Of a DNA stretch of 64,000 bases, positions 18,626-27,595 are shown piece after piece. Made by a program: the position numbers and the translations under genes. Numbering within the stretch: the stretch's first letter is position 1; each line of letters begins with the position of its first letter. The DNA comes from an uncultured Alphaproteobacteria bacterium (GTDB lineage: Bacteria; Pseudomonadota; Alphaproteobacteria; RF32; CAG-239), in NCBI GenBank assembly GCA_944391495.1, contig CALXTU010000002.1, positions 275,736 to 339,735 of the forward strand, written 5' to 3'. Under the pieces are notes generated by a model. That model ran no database searches and was not told the DNA's origin. It saw only the letters and a program-made list of their open reading frames with translations.

Positions 18626-19630
18626 CAATATTTCCAAAGGACGAACCGCCGCATAAACTTTTTTCATCAGGGTTGATGACGGATAATCTTTAAGCTTTTG
18701 CGGCGGGATAAAACAGCCCGTGGCGGAAAAATTGTCGCTTTGCAGCCGGTAAATCCGCAAAGTCAGTCTGATATGGGTAAAAATATGGGTTACGCTCACT
18801 CCGGTATCCTGAGCCGACGGAAACATCGTTTTTTCACTCCACGGAAATTCATATAAGCCGGACAACAGGCCTTTTTCGGTACGGCGGCGGATAAAGACAT
18901 ATCCGCGGTTGTCTGTTATCACATAAACATTGCCGCTGATTTCTTTTTTGGTCGTTTTAACGCGGTGCGGAATATCCGCGACATCATCTTTTCCCGCCGA
19001 CAAACACGCCTGGCGCCACGGGCAAACATCGCATCGCGGCCGGCGCGGCGTACAAACTTCGGCGCCGAGATCCATAATGGCCGACGCATAATCAGCCGGG
19101 CGTTCGATGGAGGTGAGAAGCGCGGCCTTTTCCCGAATCTTTTTCATTATATCCGGCAGCGGCTCCGTGTAATGAAACATCCGGCAGATAATGCGCATAA
19201 CATTACCGTCAACCACCGTTTCCGGACGATTGAATGCCAGTGCCAGAAAACTTGCCGCGGTATAAGGACCGATGCCTTTTAACTTCAGGACTTCCTCTTT
19301 AGTATCGGGAAAACGGCTGCCGTATTCATCGGCAATCGTTTGAGCGGCGGCATGCAGCGAGCGGGCCCGGCTGTAATATCCCAACCCCTGCCAATATTGA
19401 TAAACCTCTTCCACCGGTGCGGCGGCTAAATCTTCGACCGTCGGGAAACGCTGCATAAATCTTGCAAAAAACGGAATAACCGTTTTGACCGTTGTCTGCT
19501 GCAGCATAATTTCCGACACCAGAACGACATACGGATCCGGATGAGCGCCGCCTTTGTGACGCCACGGGAGATCCCTCCCGGCAACGTCATACCAGACCAG
19601 AAGCTTTTGCGACAACTCAGACGTTTTCAT
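18599..19630 (-). CDS. mutY: A/G-specific adenine glycosylase
   Basis: The 343-residue base-excision repair enzyme removes adenine mispaired with 8-oxoguanine. It shows the catalytic-region Glu in EIMLQQTTV, the helix-hairpin-helix LKGIGPYTAAS, the catalytic Asp in VVDGNVMRI, and the 4Fe-4S ligands C-x6-C-x2-C-x5-C (CTPRRPRCDVCPWRQAC). A NUDIX-like C-terminal domain for 8-oxoG recognition follows from about residue 225. The length is normal. It lies 6 bp after the slipin gene on the same strand, so the two are probably one transcript. Confidence 0.93.
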   Translation of the reverse strand: MKTSELSQKLLVWYDVAGRDLPWRHKGGAHPDPYVVLVSEIMLQQTTVKTVIPFFARFMQRFPTVEDLAAAPVEEVYQYWQGLGYYSRARSLHAAAQTIADEYGSRFPDTKEEVLKLKGIGPYTAASFLALAFNRPETVVDGNVMRIICRMFHYTEPLPDIMKKIREKAALLTSIERPADYASAIMDLGAEVCTPRRPRCDVCPWRQACLSAGKDDVADIPHRVKTTKKEISGNVYVITDNRGYVFIRRRTEKGLLSGLYEFPWSEKTMFPSAQDTGVSVTHIFTHIRLTLRIYRLQSDNFSATGCFIPPQKLKDYPSSTLMKKVYAAVRPLEILSDFPQNTQ

Positions 19631-19636
19631 TGCGGG

Positions 19637-20392
19637 TTAAGACTTTTTGGCGGAAACGACGTTGGCAAGCTCGACCGGAAACAAAGCTATTGTCTGCGAC
19701 TGTGAGGAAGAAATATCTTTTATCGTCTGCAAGGTTTTCAGCTGCATGGTCACCGGACTTTTCTGCAAAGTTTCGGCTGCCTCGAGCATTTTTTTGGCTG
19801 ATTCAACCTCCCCCTGCGCGGCAATAATCATGGCGCGGCGGTTGCGTTCGGCCTCGGCCTGCTTGGCCATGGCGCGCTTCATATCTTCGGGGAGTTCGAT
19901 TTCCTGAACATTAATGGCCTCAATATCTATTCCCCATTTGTCGGTGGCCTGGTCGACAATGGTCTTTATCTCGTCGCCGATCCGTTTCCTTTCGGACAAA
20001 ATCGTATCCAGGTCATTGGTGCCGACGACATCTTTAAGCGCCGACTGACTCTGCTGGATAACCGCAACGACATAATCGGCGATTTCAATCACCGCCGCCT
20101 CGGGATTTTTGACACGAAAATAAACCACGGCATTAATATTGACCGGAATATTGTCGCGTGTCATCACCTCCTGTTTGGGAACATCAACCGTCATAATCCG
20201 CATATCAATTTTCTGCATGGTCTGAATATACGGTACAAACCAGCGCAGCCCCGGTTCTCTGGTGCTGGTATAACGGCCGAGAGTGAAGATGATGCCTTTT
20301 TCATACTGCATGACAATCCGCAGGCCGGGAATCAATACAAATACAACCAAAAACAACAGAATCGGCAAAACAAAAGTTAAAGTTTCGGACAT
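19637..20392 (-). CDS. Slipin / SPFH (Band 7) membrane protein
   Basis: The 251-residue protein has an N-terminal membrane anchor (LTFVLPILLFLVVFVLIPGL) and an SPFH domain: EKGIIFTLGRY, EPGLRWFVPYI, MRIMTVDVPKQEVMTRDN, ending in the coiled AKQAEAERNRRAMIIAAQGE segment. It matches bacterial stomatins (slipins), which form ring-like scaffolds in membrane microdomains. In other bacteria they are usually paired with an NfeD protease-like protein, which is absent next to this gene. The start at 20392 follows AAGGAATT; the longer frame to 20455 lacks support. It precedes mutY in the same orientation. Confidence 0.88.
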   Translation of the reverse strand: MSETLTFVLPILLFLVVFVLIPGLRIVMQYEKGIIFTLGRYTSTREPGLRWFVPYIQTMQKIDMRIMTVDVPKQEVMTRDNIPVNINAVVYFRVKNPEAAVIEIADYVVAVIQQSQSALKDVVGTNDLDTILSERKRIGDEIKTIVDQATDKWGIDIEAINVQEIELPEDMKRAMAKQAEAERNRRAMIIAAQGEVESAKKMLEAAETLQKSPVTMQLKTLQTIKDISSSQSQTIALFPVELANVVSAKKS

Positions 20393-20586
20393 CGGCAATT
20401 CCTTTCGCAATAAACAAATACGCAGATATTGTATATTGTTTGCCGGCCAAGGCAAGAACTATCTTTACCCTTTTAACGGCCAGAAGCAAAAACCTGACGG
20501 ATAACCTGCTTTTTATACTTAACAAACAAACTGCGGACCGCTAAACTATCGTAAAAGTTTTGTTTTTTAAGTCAGGATACCGTTTT

Positions 20587-21957
20587 ATGGAAGATTTGTT
20601 TAGCGCCGCCCGCAACGGCGACGAAATTCCGGAATTCAGCGTCAGCGAGATTTCGTTTGAGATCAAGCGCTTTGTCGAGGCGGCATTCAGCCGTGTGCGC
20701 ATCAAAGGAGAGATATTCGGCGCCAAGAGAGCCGATTCCGGACACTGGTATCTGACGCTGAAAGACGACAATGCCGCACTTGCGGCGGTTATCTGGCGCG
20801 GCACGGCGGCGACGTTATCGGTTAAACCGGAAGACGGACTTGAGGTGGTTGCCACCGGAAAAATTACCACCTTTGCCGGCAAATCGTCTTATCAGCTGAT
20901 TATCGAAACCATGGAAGTTGCCGGCGCCGGTGCATTGCTCAAGCTGTTGGAAGAACGCAAAAAAGCTTTTGCCGCCGAAGGATTGTTTGATGCCGCGCAT
21001 AAAAAGCCCCTGCCCTTTCTGCCCCGCAGCATCGGGGTGGTGACTTCGGCTTCCGGTGCCGTCATCCGCGATATTATCCACCGGGTGCGCGACCGGTTTC
21101 CGTCGCATATTTTGCTGATTCCAACCCCGGTTCAGGGTGAAGGCGCAGCCGAAAAAATTGCTCAGGCCATTAAAGATTTTAACCGGCTTGACGAGATTTC
21201 AAACTATGCCAAACCCGATGTTCTGATTGTGGCCCGAGGCGGCGGAAGTCTTGAGGATTTGTGGCCGTTTAACGAAGAATGCGTTATCCGGGCGGTTTAT
21301 GCTTCGGATATTCCGGTTATTTCGGCCGTCGGGCATGAAACCGATACCATGCTGATTGACTATGTGGCCGACAAACGCGCGCCGACGCCAACCGGCGCCG
21401 CCGAATTTGCCGTTCCCGTACGGGCGGAGCTGCAAACCGGCGTCAATAATCTGGAGGCCCGGCTTAAAAACGGTATTCTGCGCTATTTTGGCGAAAAACA
21501 AAATATTTTGACCGGTCTGGCGCGGGGAATTCCCAATCTGGAGCAGATTTTGCAGGAGGCCAGTCAAAAATTTGACGACCGAATCGAAAGACTGCGGCTG
21601 GCATTAAAAAACTTTATGCAGGACAAAGCCCGGCAGATTGAGCTTTGCGGTTTGAAACCTTTTTACATCCGCAATATTGTCGAGAAAAAACAGGAAACTT
21701 TCAATAACCTGCTGCTCCGGCTGTCGTCGGTTTCGGTCGAGGCTGTGCTGAAACGCGGTTTTGCCTGGGTTAAAGACGATAACGGAAAAACCGTTTACGG
21801 GGTTGAGGCGGCGCGCCGGGCTAAAAGACTTGAAATCCGCTTTGCCGACGGCAGTTTGAATACCGGAAATGCCGAAACACCGACGACAAAAAACAAACAT
21901 TCCAACAAAAAAGGATCAAACACTGATGAACAACAAATTTCTTTATTTGATTTTTAG
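20587..21957 (+). CDS. xseA: Exodeoxyribonuclease VII large subunit
   Basis: The 456-residue protein has the N-terminal OB-fold (EFSVSEISFEIKRFVEAAF, VRIKGEIFGAKRADSGHWY) and the catalytic core: IGVVTSASGAVIRDIIHR, the VARGGGSLEDLWPFN signature, and SAVGHETDTMLIDYVAD. A coiled-coil C-terminal part follows, which holds the small subunits. It degrades single-stranded DNA into oligonucleotides with XseB. No xseB gene lies nearby. ATG 20587 fits the OB-fold start; an upstream ATG at 20560 adds nine unlikely residues. The next gene starts inside its 3' end. Confidence 0.93.
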   Translation: MEDLFSAARNGDEIPEFSVSEISFEIKRFVEAAFSRVRIKGEIFGAKRADSGHWYLTLKDDNAALAAVIWRGTAATLSVKPEDGLEVVATGKITTFAGKSSYQLIIETMEVAGAGALLKLLEERKKAFAAEGLFDAAHKKPLPFLPRSIGVVTSASGAVIRDIIHRVRDRFPSHILLIPTPVQGEGAAEKIAQAIKDFNRLDEISNYAKPDVLIVARGGGSLEDLWPFNEECVIRAVYASDIPVISAVGHETDTMLIDYVADKRAPTPTGAAEFAVPVRAELQTGVNNLEARLKNGILRYFGEKQNILTGLARGIPNLEQILQEASQKFDDRIERLRLALKNFMQDKARQIELCGLKPFYIRNIVEKKQETFNNLLLRLSSVSVEAVLKRGFAWVKDDNGKTVYGVEAARRAKRLEIRFADGSLNTGNAETPTTKNKHSNKKGSNTDEQQISLFDF

Positions 21958-22759
21958 CTTAAACTGCTTTGCTTTTTCGGCGCAGGCGGTTGAATTGTGC
22001 GGCACCGTCAGACAGGGTGAAATTCTTGTCGGCAAAGCCGCGCCCGGAGAAGAAGTCACTTTTAACGACAAACGGATTGCAACAACCGCGGACGGCCGGT
22101 TTCTGCTGGCTTTCGGCCGCGATGAAATCAATAACCAGAAACTGCGGGTGACCGGAGCCCTCGGCGGCGGTGCTGCTTATGAATTTGCCGTGGCTCCGGG
22201 AGAATGGGATATTCAAAACATCACCGGCGTGCCGCCGCGCAAAGTTACCCCTTCTGATTCGGATCTGGAAGCCATTCAGCTGGAAGGAAAGGTTGTCGGC
22301 GCTGCGCTGAAAGAACTCGGAGATAATCCGGCGTGGACTTCCGGCTTTATCCGGCCGGTTGAGGGGCGGATATCGGGCAAATTCGGCGGCCAGCGCATTA
22401 TGAACAAGGTGCCGAAAAGCCCGCACCGCGGCATGGATATCGCGGCCAAAGAGGGAACCCCCGTCAAAGCCGCCGCCGACGGCAAAATCACCCTGGCTTA
22501 CCCGGATTTGTTTTATTCCGGCAATACGGTGATTATTGACCACGGTTTCGGCCTGCAGACGATTTATGCCCATCTGAAGGATATGAATGTCAAACGCGGC
22601 GATACGGTCAAACAGGGCGATATTATCGGCAGTGTCGGCAAAACCGGACGCGTCACCGGGCCGCATCTGCACTGGGGCGCCTCACTGCGTGATGTCAGGT
22701 TTAATCCGCAGTCGCTGTTAGATATGAACAAGAATCAAGAAAAATGTTTTACTTTGTAA
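21926..22759 (+). CDS. Exported M23 (LytM) metallopeptidase
   Basis: The 277-residue protein has a signal peptide (MNNKFLYLIFSLNCFAFSAQA) and a beta-rich middle domain. Its C-terminal LytM domain has intact zinc ligands: HRGMDIA (HxxxD) and HLHWG (HxH). It probably cleaves peptidoglycan cross-bridges or stem peptides in the periplasm. It starts at ATG 21926, 32 bases before the end of xseA, with AAAGGA upstream, so it is translationally coupled. This LytM protein keeps its catalytic residues, unlike the LysM-LytM protein at 61498. Confidence 0.87.
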   Translation: MNNKFLYLIFSLNCFAFSAQAVELCGTVRQGEILVGKAAPGEEVTFNDKRIATTADGRFLLAFGRDEINNQKLRVTGALGGGAAYEFAVAPGEWDIQNITGVPPRKVTPSDSDLEAIQLEGKVVGAALKELGDNPAWTSGFIRPVEGRISGKFGGQRIMNKVPKSPHRGMDIAAKEGTPVKAAADGKITLAYPDLFYSGNTVIIDHGFGLQTIYAHLKDMNVKRGDTVKQGDIIGSVGKTGRVTGPHLHWGASLRDVRFNPQSLLDMNKNQEKCFTL

Positions 22760-22825
22760 GGGATTTTTAATAATATTTCGTGTATAAACAGTCTTAAAGC
22801 TCAGGCTTCAGCGAACGAGGTTATC

Positions 22826-23245
22826 ATGAACGAAACCACCAAACAAATCAACTGGGACGCCATTACATGTCTGATTGTCGATGATGACAAGTTTTCGCGG
22901 ACATTTGTTAAAACGGCGCTGTATCAAATCGGCATCAAAAACACCAAAGAAGCGGCCTCAACCCTTGAAGCCGCGGAAATTTTGCGCGGATTTAAAATCA
23001 ATGTCGTTCTCCTGGACCAGCAGATGCCCGACGAAAGCGGTCTGGAACTGGCGCGGCAGATTAAAGCCGGAAAAGTCGGCGATGATCCGAATCTGCCGAT
23101 TATTATGGTAACCATTGACACCAAGGAAAAAACCGTTTTAGACGCTAAATCCGTCGGTATTCACGAATATCTGGTCAAACCGATATCGCCGCTGGCATTG
23201 AAAAAACGAATCTGCACGGCCTTCGGCATTAAAGAAAGAGTATAA
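22826..23245 (+). CDS. Stand-alone response regulator receiver
   Basis: The 139-residue protein is a single CheY-like receiver domain: acidic pocket IVDDD near residue 16, phospho-acceptor Asp in VVLLDQQMPDESG, TIDTKEK in the Thr region, and the conserved Lys in YLVKPISP. There is no output domain, so it signals by protein contact, as in chemotaxis, phosphorelay or cell-cycle circuits of alphaproteobacteria. No kinase lies nearby. It is two bases from uppP, suggesting co-expression, although a functional link is unknown. Confidence 0.9.
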   Translation: MNETTKQINWDAITCLIVDDDKFSRTFVKTALYQIGIKNTKEAASTLEAAEILRGFKINVVLLDQQMPDESGLELARQIKAGKVGDDPNLPIIMVTIDTKEKTVLDAKSVGIHEYLVKPISPLALKKRICTAFGIKERV

Positions 23246-23247
23246 AA

Positions 23248-24069
23248 GTGACGACAATCCAGATTTTTTATTTATCCCTGTTGCAGGGAATTACCGAATT
23301 TCTGCCGGTCAGTTCTTCGGGACATCTGATTTTGCTTTCAAAGTTCAGCTATTTTCCGGATCAGGGACTTGCGCTGGACGTGGCCGTTCATGTCGGCTCC
23401 ATTCTGGCGGTGATGATTTATTTTTCCGAAACCATCTGGGAAATGATCAAAGGGGTGGTTAAAACCCGTTTTATTCCGAACTTTAAGAACTACGGCGCGC
23501 AGGTTTTCTGGCTGATTGTCATCAGCACCATTCCGGCGGTGATTGCCGGGTTTGCCCTCAAGAGCTACGGCATGGAGTGGCTGCGCGATACCCGGATTAT
23601 CGGCTGGACGATTTTGGGCTACGGAATACTTTTGTATGTTGCCGATAAATTTTCCATGACGATTCGCGAAATCAAGCATCTGGGCATAGTTGACGCCATT
23701 CTCATCGGCTGCGCCCAGTGCCTGGCGTTGATTCCGGGGACATCCCGCTCCGGCATTACCATTACCATGGGACGTTTTTTGGGACTGGAACGTCGCGAAG
23801 CGGCAAAATTCTCAATGTTGTTGTCGATTCCCGCTATCATTGCTGCCGCGGTTTTGACCGGCTGGGAAGTCTGGCAGGCCGGGGATTTTCAGGAAATCGG
23901 CTGGATGTTTGACGGTGTTGTTTTTTCTTATATTTCTTCGGTTATCGCGATTTATGTCGTGATGTGGTGGCTCAAAAAATCGACCTTTTTACCGTTTGTA
24001 ATCTACAGAATTATCCTCGGAACAATTTTATTACTTGATTCTTACGGAATTTTGAGTATAACTATGTAA
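23248..24069 (+). CDS. uppP: Undecaprenyl-diphosphatase
   Basis: The 273-residue integral membrane enzyme (BacA type) dephosphorylates undecaprenyl diphosphate to recycle the lipid carrier for peptidoglycan and other surface polymers. The signatures are GITEFLPVSSSGHL near residue 13 and PGTSRSGITI around residue 166, with about eight hydrophobic helices. It starts with GTG, two bases after the stop of the response regulator gene. The family can also confer bacitracin tolerance. Confidence 0.95.
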   Translation: MTTIQIFYLSLLQGITEFLPVSSSGHLILLSKFSYFPDQGLALDVAVHVGSILAVMIYFSETIWEMIKGVVKTRFIPNFKNYGAQVFWLIVISTIPAVIAGFALKSYGMEWLRDTRIIGWTILGYGILLYVADKFSMTIREIKHLGIVDAILIGCAQCLALIPGTSRSGITITMGRFLGLERREAAKFSMLLSIPAIIAAAVLTGWEVWQAGDFQEIGWMFDGVVFSYISSVIAIYVVMWWLKKSTFLPFVIYRIILGTILLLDSYGILSITM

Positions 24070-24077
24070 GTCGAATC

Positions 24078-24164
24078 GCTCTGGTGGCGGAATTGGTAGA
24101 CGCGCAAGTTTCAGGTACTTGTGGGGGTTGCCCCGTGAAAGTTCGAGTCTTTTCCAGAGCACCA
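24078..24164 (+). tRNA. tRNA-Leu (anticodon CAG)
   Basis: The 87-nt cloverleaf has acceptor GCTCTGG (24078-24084) pairing with CCAGAGC (24154-24160) and an encoded CCA. The anticodon arm is CAAGT-TTCAGGT-ACTTG. A long variable arm (GGGGTTGCCCC) is typical of class II tRNA-Leu, and the T-loop is TTCGAGT. Confidence 0.95.
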
Positions 24165-24166
24165 AT

Positions 24167-24202
24167 CAAGGCCTTTCCCTAAAAGGGGAAGGTCTTGTTT
24201 TT
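24167..24202 (+). terminator. Terminator of tRNA-Leu
   Basis: A 13-bp stem (24167-24179 with 24185-24197, two G-T pairs) with an A-rich loop is followed by a T-run. Confidence 0.85.
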
Positions 24203-24234
24203 ATCAGACCTCTGAAGCGAGGCATTTAAAGAAA

Positions 24235-24371
24235 GATTCTTCGGGACTTGCGTCCCTCAGAATGACAGGATAGGACTTACGTCCCTCAGAATGACAGGAT
24301 AGGACTTACGTCCCTCAGAATGACAGTGCTTTTTACGGTCATGTTGAGGAGCAAGGCGACGAAACATCTCA
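24235..24371. repeat. Dispersed palindromic repeat cluster, copy A, with 29-bp tandem units
   Basis: The unit ending in CGTCCCTCAGAATGACA occurs three times. The first copy (24235-24267) carries the GATTCTTCGGGAC arm. Two 29-bp tandem copies follow (24268-24296 and 24297-24325), identical to each other. An opposing arm beginning GGTCATGTTGAG (from 24338) closes the palindrome. GGGAC...GTCCC makes a small internal hairpin. The same family recurs at 24611-24719 and 40498-40591. Confidence 0.8.
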
Positions 24372-24378
24372 ATTTAAT

Positions 24379-24404
24379 GTTACTTTTGTGCGGACAAAAG
24401 TAAC
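24379..24404. repeat. Perfect 11-bp inverted repeat in the repeat block
   Basis: GTTACTTTTGT (24379-24389) and ACAAAAGTAAC (24394-24404) flank a 4-nt loop. There is no U-run, so it is a structural repeat rather than a classical terminator. The following 200 bp (to about 24600) hold no credible gene. Confidence 0.6.
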
Positions 24405-24610
24405 CAAAAGCCGCCGGGATAAGCGCTCCTCTTAACGCCCCGGCTGCGCCGGCATATCAGGCGCCGTAACTTGGCATCTTTGGCAAGATGCCGCAAACAA
24501 AACGGCGATAAGGCTGACAGACCTGATTCCGGCTTGCCGTGGCTGATACGCGCAAAATCCCGGACTCTGATAATTGTTCTTTTCCCCAAGAGGCAATGTG
24601 CTTAAAAGGA

Positions 24611-24719
24611 AATTCTTCGGGACTATCGTCCCTCAGAATGACCGTGCTTTTTACGGTCATGTTGAGCGGGAGCGAAACATCTGAGAGATTCTTCGGGACT
24701 ATCGTCCCTCAGAATGACA
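24611..24719. repeat. Dispersed palindromic repeat cluster, copy B
   Basis: A half-unit (24611-24642) is followed by a complete palindrome, GGTCATGTTGAGCGG ... CTCAGAATGACA (24655-24719). The two arms are imperfect inverted copies. The small hairpin ACCGT...ACGGT (24641-24657) joins the copies. Confidence 0.75.
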
Positions 24720-24789
24720 ATAAAGAACGAATGTCATCGCTTGAACGAGCGGATAGCGAGTGAGATCAGCGATCTTCTGCTCTCTCACC

Positions 24790-24881
24790 TGTCATGCCGT
24801 CAAGGCAAGCATTCTTGCCTTGGCTAAGGCATCTAAAAGCGGAAGCCCCATTAGCCTTGCCTCGCGGCAAGGCGGGGTGAC
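24790..24881. repeat. Second type of palindromic intergenic repeat near the end of alaS
   Basis: The segment runs from CTGTCATGCC to GGGGTGACAG, ends that are inverted copies. It contains two inner hairpins, AAGGCAAG/CTTGCCTT (24802-24821) and GCCTTGC/GCAAGGC (24854-24873). It lies just past the alaS stop codon and may also end alaS transcription. Confidence 0.6.
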
Positions 24882-24894
24882 AGTTAAGGCTGCG

Positions 24895-27513
24895 CTACAA
24901 AGCTTTTTTCAATTCGGCAACGGCCTCGTCGAAACGGCCGGTCACCGAACCGCCGGTCTGAGCCATATCCGGCCGGCCGCCGCCGCCCTGAGCGCCAACA
25001 AAAGGTGCAATCTTTTTAACCATATCCACCGCCGAATGCGTGTCTTTGATATCATCGCTGACGCCGATAACCACCGACGATTTACCATCGTTGACGGCGA
25101 ACAGCGCAACCACCAGATTATTTTTGTATTTATCTTTCAGGTCGTCAACCACGGCTTTCATTTCTTTGGTCTGGATATCGCTCAGAGTTTTGGTGATAAA
25201 CCTGACGCCGTTGATCTCTTCGACCTCATTTTCGGCCGTTCTGCCGCCGCTGACCAGCTGTTTTTTGAGTTCAAAAATCTTGGCTTCCATTTCTTTGCGC
25301 TCGACCAAAAGCTGCGCCACCCTGCCCTCGACATCATGCGCGCCGACTTTTAAAAGCTGGCTGATATGGCGAACCTTATCTTCCAGTTCGCGGGTATGTC
25401 TGGCAGCACCGGGGCCGGTTACACATTCCAGACGGCGCACACCGGCCGCAACTGCCGAATCGGATAAAATCGAAAATCCGCCGATATCGCCGGTATGTTT
25501 GACGTGCGTACCGCCGCAAAGTTCGGTCGACACACCGTCGCCGACGCAAACAACCCGGACTTCGTCGCCGTATTTTTCGCCAAACAGCGCCATGGCGCCG
25601 CTGTTGATTGCCGCGTCGTGCGACATCAGTTTGGTTTCGACCGGATAATTGGCGCGAATCATCTCATCAACACGGTCTTCCAGCTCGCGCAGTTCGCCCA
25701 AGGAAATCTGCTTATTATAGGCGATGTCAAACCGCATACGGTCGGCCGCGACATATGAGCCTTTCTGGGTGACGCCGGCGCCGAATTTTTCCTGCAATGC
25801 TTTATGTAACAAATGGGTTACCGTGTGGTTGCCCTGAATGGCAGCGCGGGTTGCGCCATCAACGGCAAAAGATGCCGAAGCACCGACCGTAACTTTGCCC
25901 GAGACCAGACGACAGACATGAACATGCAGCCCGTCGCATTTCTTTTTGGTATCAACAACCTCGGCAGTGAAGTCGGCATTTTTAATTATGCCGGTATCGC
26001 CGACCTGGCCGCCCATTTCGGCATAAAACGGCGTTTGATTGGCCAGCAGGCAGAATTCGCCGGAGATTACTTCCGCAACCGGCTTATTGTCCTGCACCAA
26101 AGCGGTAATCTGTGCGTCAGAATTTAACGTATTATAGCCCAGAAATTCGGTTGAACCGAGCTTGTCCTGCAGTTCAAACCAGATTTTTTCCGTGCCGGCG
26201 TCGCCGGAGCCGGCCCAGTTTTTACGAGCCTCGGCTTTTTGCGCCGCCATGGCATCGTCAAAGCCTTTTTCATCGACATTGATGTTGCGCAGTTTGAGCG
26301 CGTCCTGCGTCAAATCCAGCGGGAAACCGTAGGTATCGTATAATTTGAAAGCAATTTTGCCGTCCAGGGTGTCGCCGGATTTTAACTCTTTGGTTTCGTC
26401 ATCAAGCAGCTTTAAGCCTTTTTCAAGTGTTTTGCTGAAACGCTCTTCTTCGGTTTTGATGGTTTCTTTAATCAGGGTTTCAGCCTTGTAAAGTTCGGGA
26501 TAGGCCTCGCCCATTTCCTTTTGTAATGCCGGCAGCAGTTTATAAATCATCGGTTCGTTAACGCCGAGCATATGGACATGGCGCATGGCACGGCGCATGA
26601 TGCGGCGCAAAACATAGCCGCGGCCTTCATTGGAAGGCAGAACGCCGTCGGCAATCAAAAAGGCCATTGAGCGCAGATGGTCGGTAATGACGTTGTATGA
26701 CGAACGCAGCGAACCTTCGGGGTCGACATTAGTCAGCTCGGCCGCGGCCTTAATCAGATTGCGGAACAAATCAATATCATAGTTGGAATGAACGCCCTGC
26801 AAAATGGCGGAAATACGCTCCAGCCCCATGCCGGTATCAATACACCGCTGTTTTAAGGGAATACGGGTGCCGTCGGGCAAATCTTCAAACTCATCAAATA
26901 CCAGATTCCAAATTTCAATCCAGCGGTCGCCGTCTTCTTCGGGCGTGCCCGGCAGGCCGCCCCAGACCTCAGGACCGTGGTCATAAAAAATTTCGGAACA
27001 ATAACCGCAGGGGCCGGTGTCGCCCATCTGCCAGAAATTGTCTTTGGTGGCTATCGGAATAATGCGGTCTTCCGGCAGGCCGGAAACCTTTTTCCAGATA
27101 TCACGCGAAACTTCGTCGGTGTGGAAATAAGTTACCGCCAGTTTGTCCGGACTGATGCCGAACTCTTTGGTAATGAGCTCCCAGGCAAAAGCAATAGCCT
27201 CGTCTTTAAAATAGTCGCCGAACGAAAAGTTGCCGAGCATTTCAAAAAACGTGTGGTGACGGACGTCGTAGCCGACCGAATCCAAGTCGTTGTGCTTGCC
27301 GCCGGCACGCACGGATTTCTGGGAAGTGGCGGCGCGCTTAAAAGCGGCTGTTTCATTGCCGGTAAAGATGTTTTTGAACTGCACCATGCCCGAGTTGGTG
27401 AACATCAGCGTCGGGTCGTTGTTCGGAACCAAAGAGGAAGACGGCAGAATCTTGTGGCCGTTTTTCTCAAAATATTGCAAAAAAGTGCTTCTGATTTCAT
27501 TTACGGTTATCAT
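24895..27513 (-). CDS. alaS: Alanine-tRNA ligase
   Basis: The 872-residue enzyme charges tRNA-Ala and edits mischarged Ser and Gly. The class II core starts at ITVNEIRSTFLQYFEKNGH and includes MFTNSGMVQFKN. The editing domain carries the zinc-binding pairs GNHTVTHLLHKAL (HxxxH) and CGGTHVKHTG (CxxxH). The C-terminal oligomerisation domain has a glycine-rich GAQGGGGRPDMAQTGG. The length is typical. ATG 27513 is preferred over the 27555 frame, whose extra 14 residues are not family-like. It is transcribed alone, with repeats downstream. Confidence 0.96.
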   Translation of the reverse strand: MITVNEIRSTFLQYFEKNGHKILPSSSLVPNNDPTLMFTNSGMVQFKNIFTGNETAAFKRAATSQKSVRAGGKHNDLDSVGYDVRHHTFFEMLGNFSFGDYFKDEAIAFAWELITKEFGISPDKLAVTYFHTDEVSRDIWKKVSGLPEDRIIPIATKDNFWQMGDTGPCGYCSEIFYDHGPEVWGGLPGTPEEDGDRWIEIWNLVFDEFEDLPDGTRIPLKQRCIDTGMGLERISAILQGVHSNYDIDLFRNLIKAAAELTNVDPEGSLRSSYNVITDHLRSMAFLIADGVLPSNEGRGYVLRRIMRRAMRHVHMLGVNEPMIYKLLPALQKEMGEAYPELYKAETLIKETIKTEEERFSKTLEKGLKLLDDETKELKSGDTLDGKIAFKLYDTYGFPLDLTQDALKLRNINVDEKGFDDAMAAQKAEARKNWAGSGDAGTEKIWFELQDKLGSTEFLGYNTLNSDAQITALVQDNKPVAEVISGEFCLLANQTPFYAEMGGQVGDTGIIKNADFTAEVVDTKKKCDGLHVHVCRLVSGKVTVGASASFAVDGATRAAIQGNHTVTHLLHKALQEKFGAGVTQKGSYVAADRMRFDIAYNKQISLGELRELEDRVDEMIRANYPVETKLMSHDAAINSGAMALFGEKYGDEVRVVCVGDGVSTELCGGTHVKHTGDIGGFSILSDSAVAAGVRRLECVTGPGAARHTRELEDKVRHISQLLKVGAHDVEGRVAQLLVERKEMEAKIFELKKQLVSGGRTAENEVEEINGVRFITKTLSDIQTKEMKAVVDDLKDKYKNNLVVALFAVNDGKSSVVIGVSDDIKDTHSAVDMVKKIAPFVGAQGGGGRPDMAQTGGSVTGRFDEAVAELKKAL

Positions 27514-27595
27514 TGTCTTTTCCCAAAAATCCTTATCAAAAATCCTGACGTTCACTTATAAAGCAAAGTTTGGGAAGTGGCAAGAGTTTTTTGCC

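Noticed and set aside
24268..24325. Short tandem 29-bp repeats resembling a CRISPR array
   Set aside because: The units are directly adjacent with no unique spacers, and the family recurs at 40.5 kb as a palindromic intergenic repeat. No cas gene is present.
24380..24763. Small open frames between tRNA-Leu and alaS
   Set aside because: They run through dispersed repeats in several frames, with no ribosome-binding site and low-complexity products.
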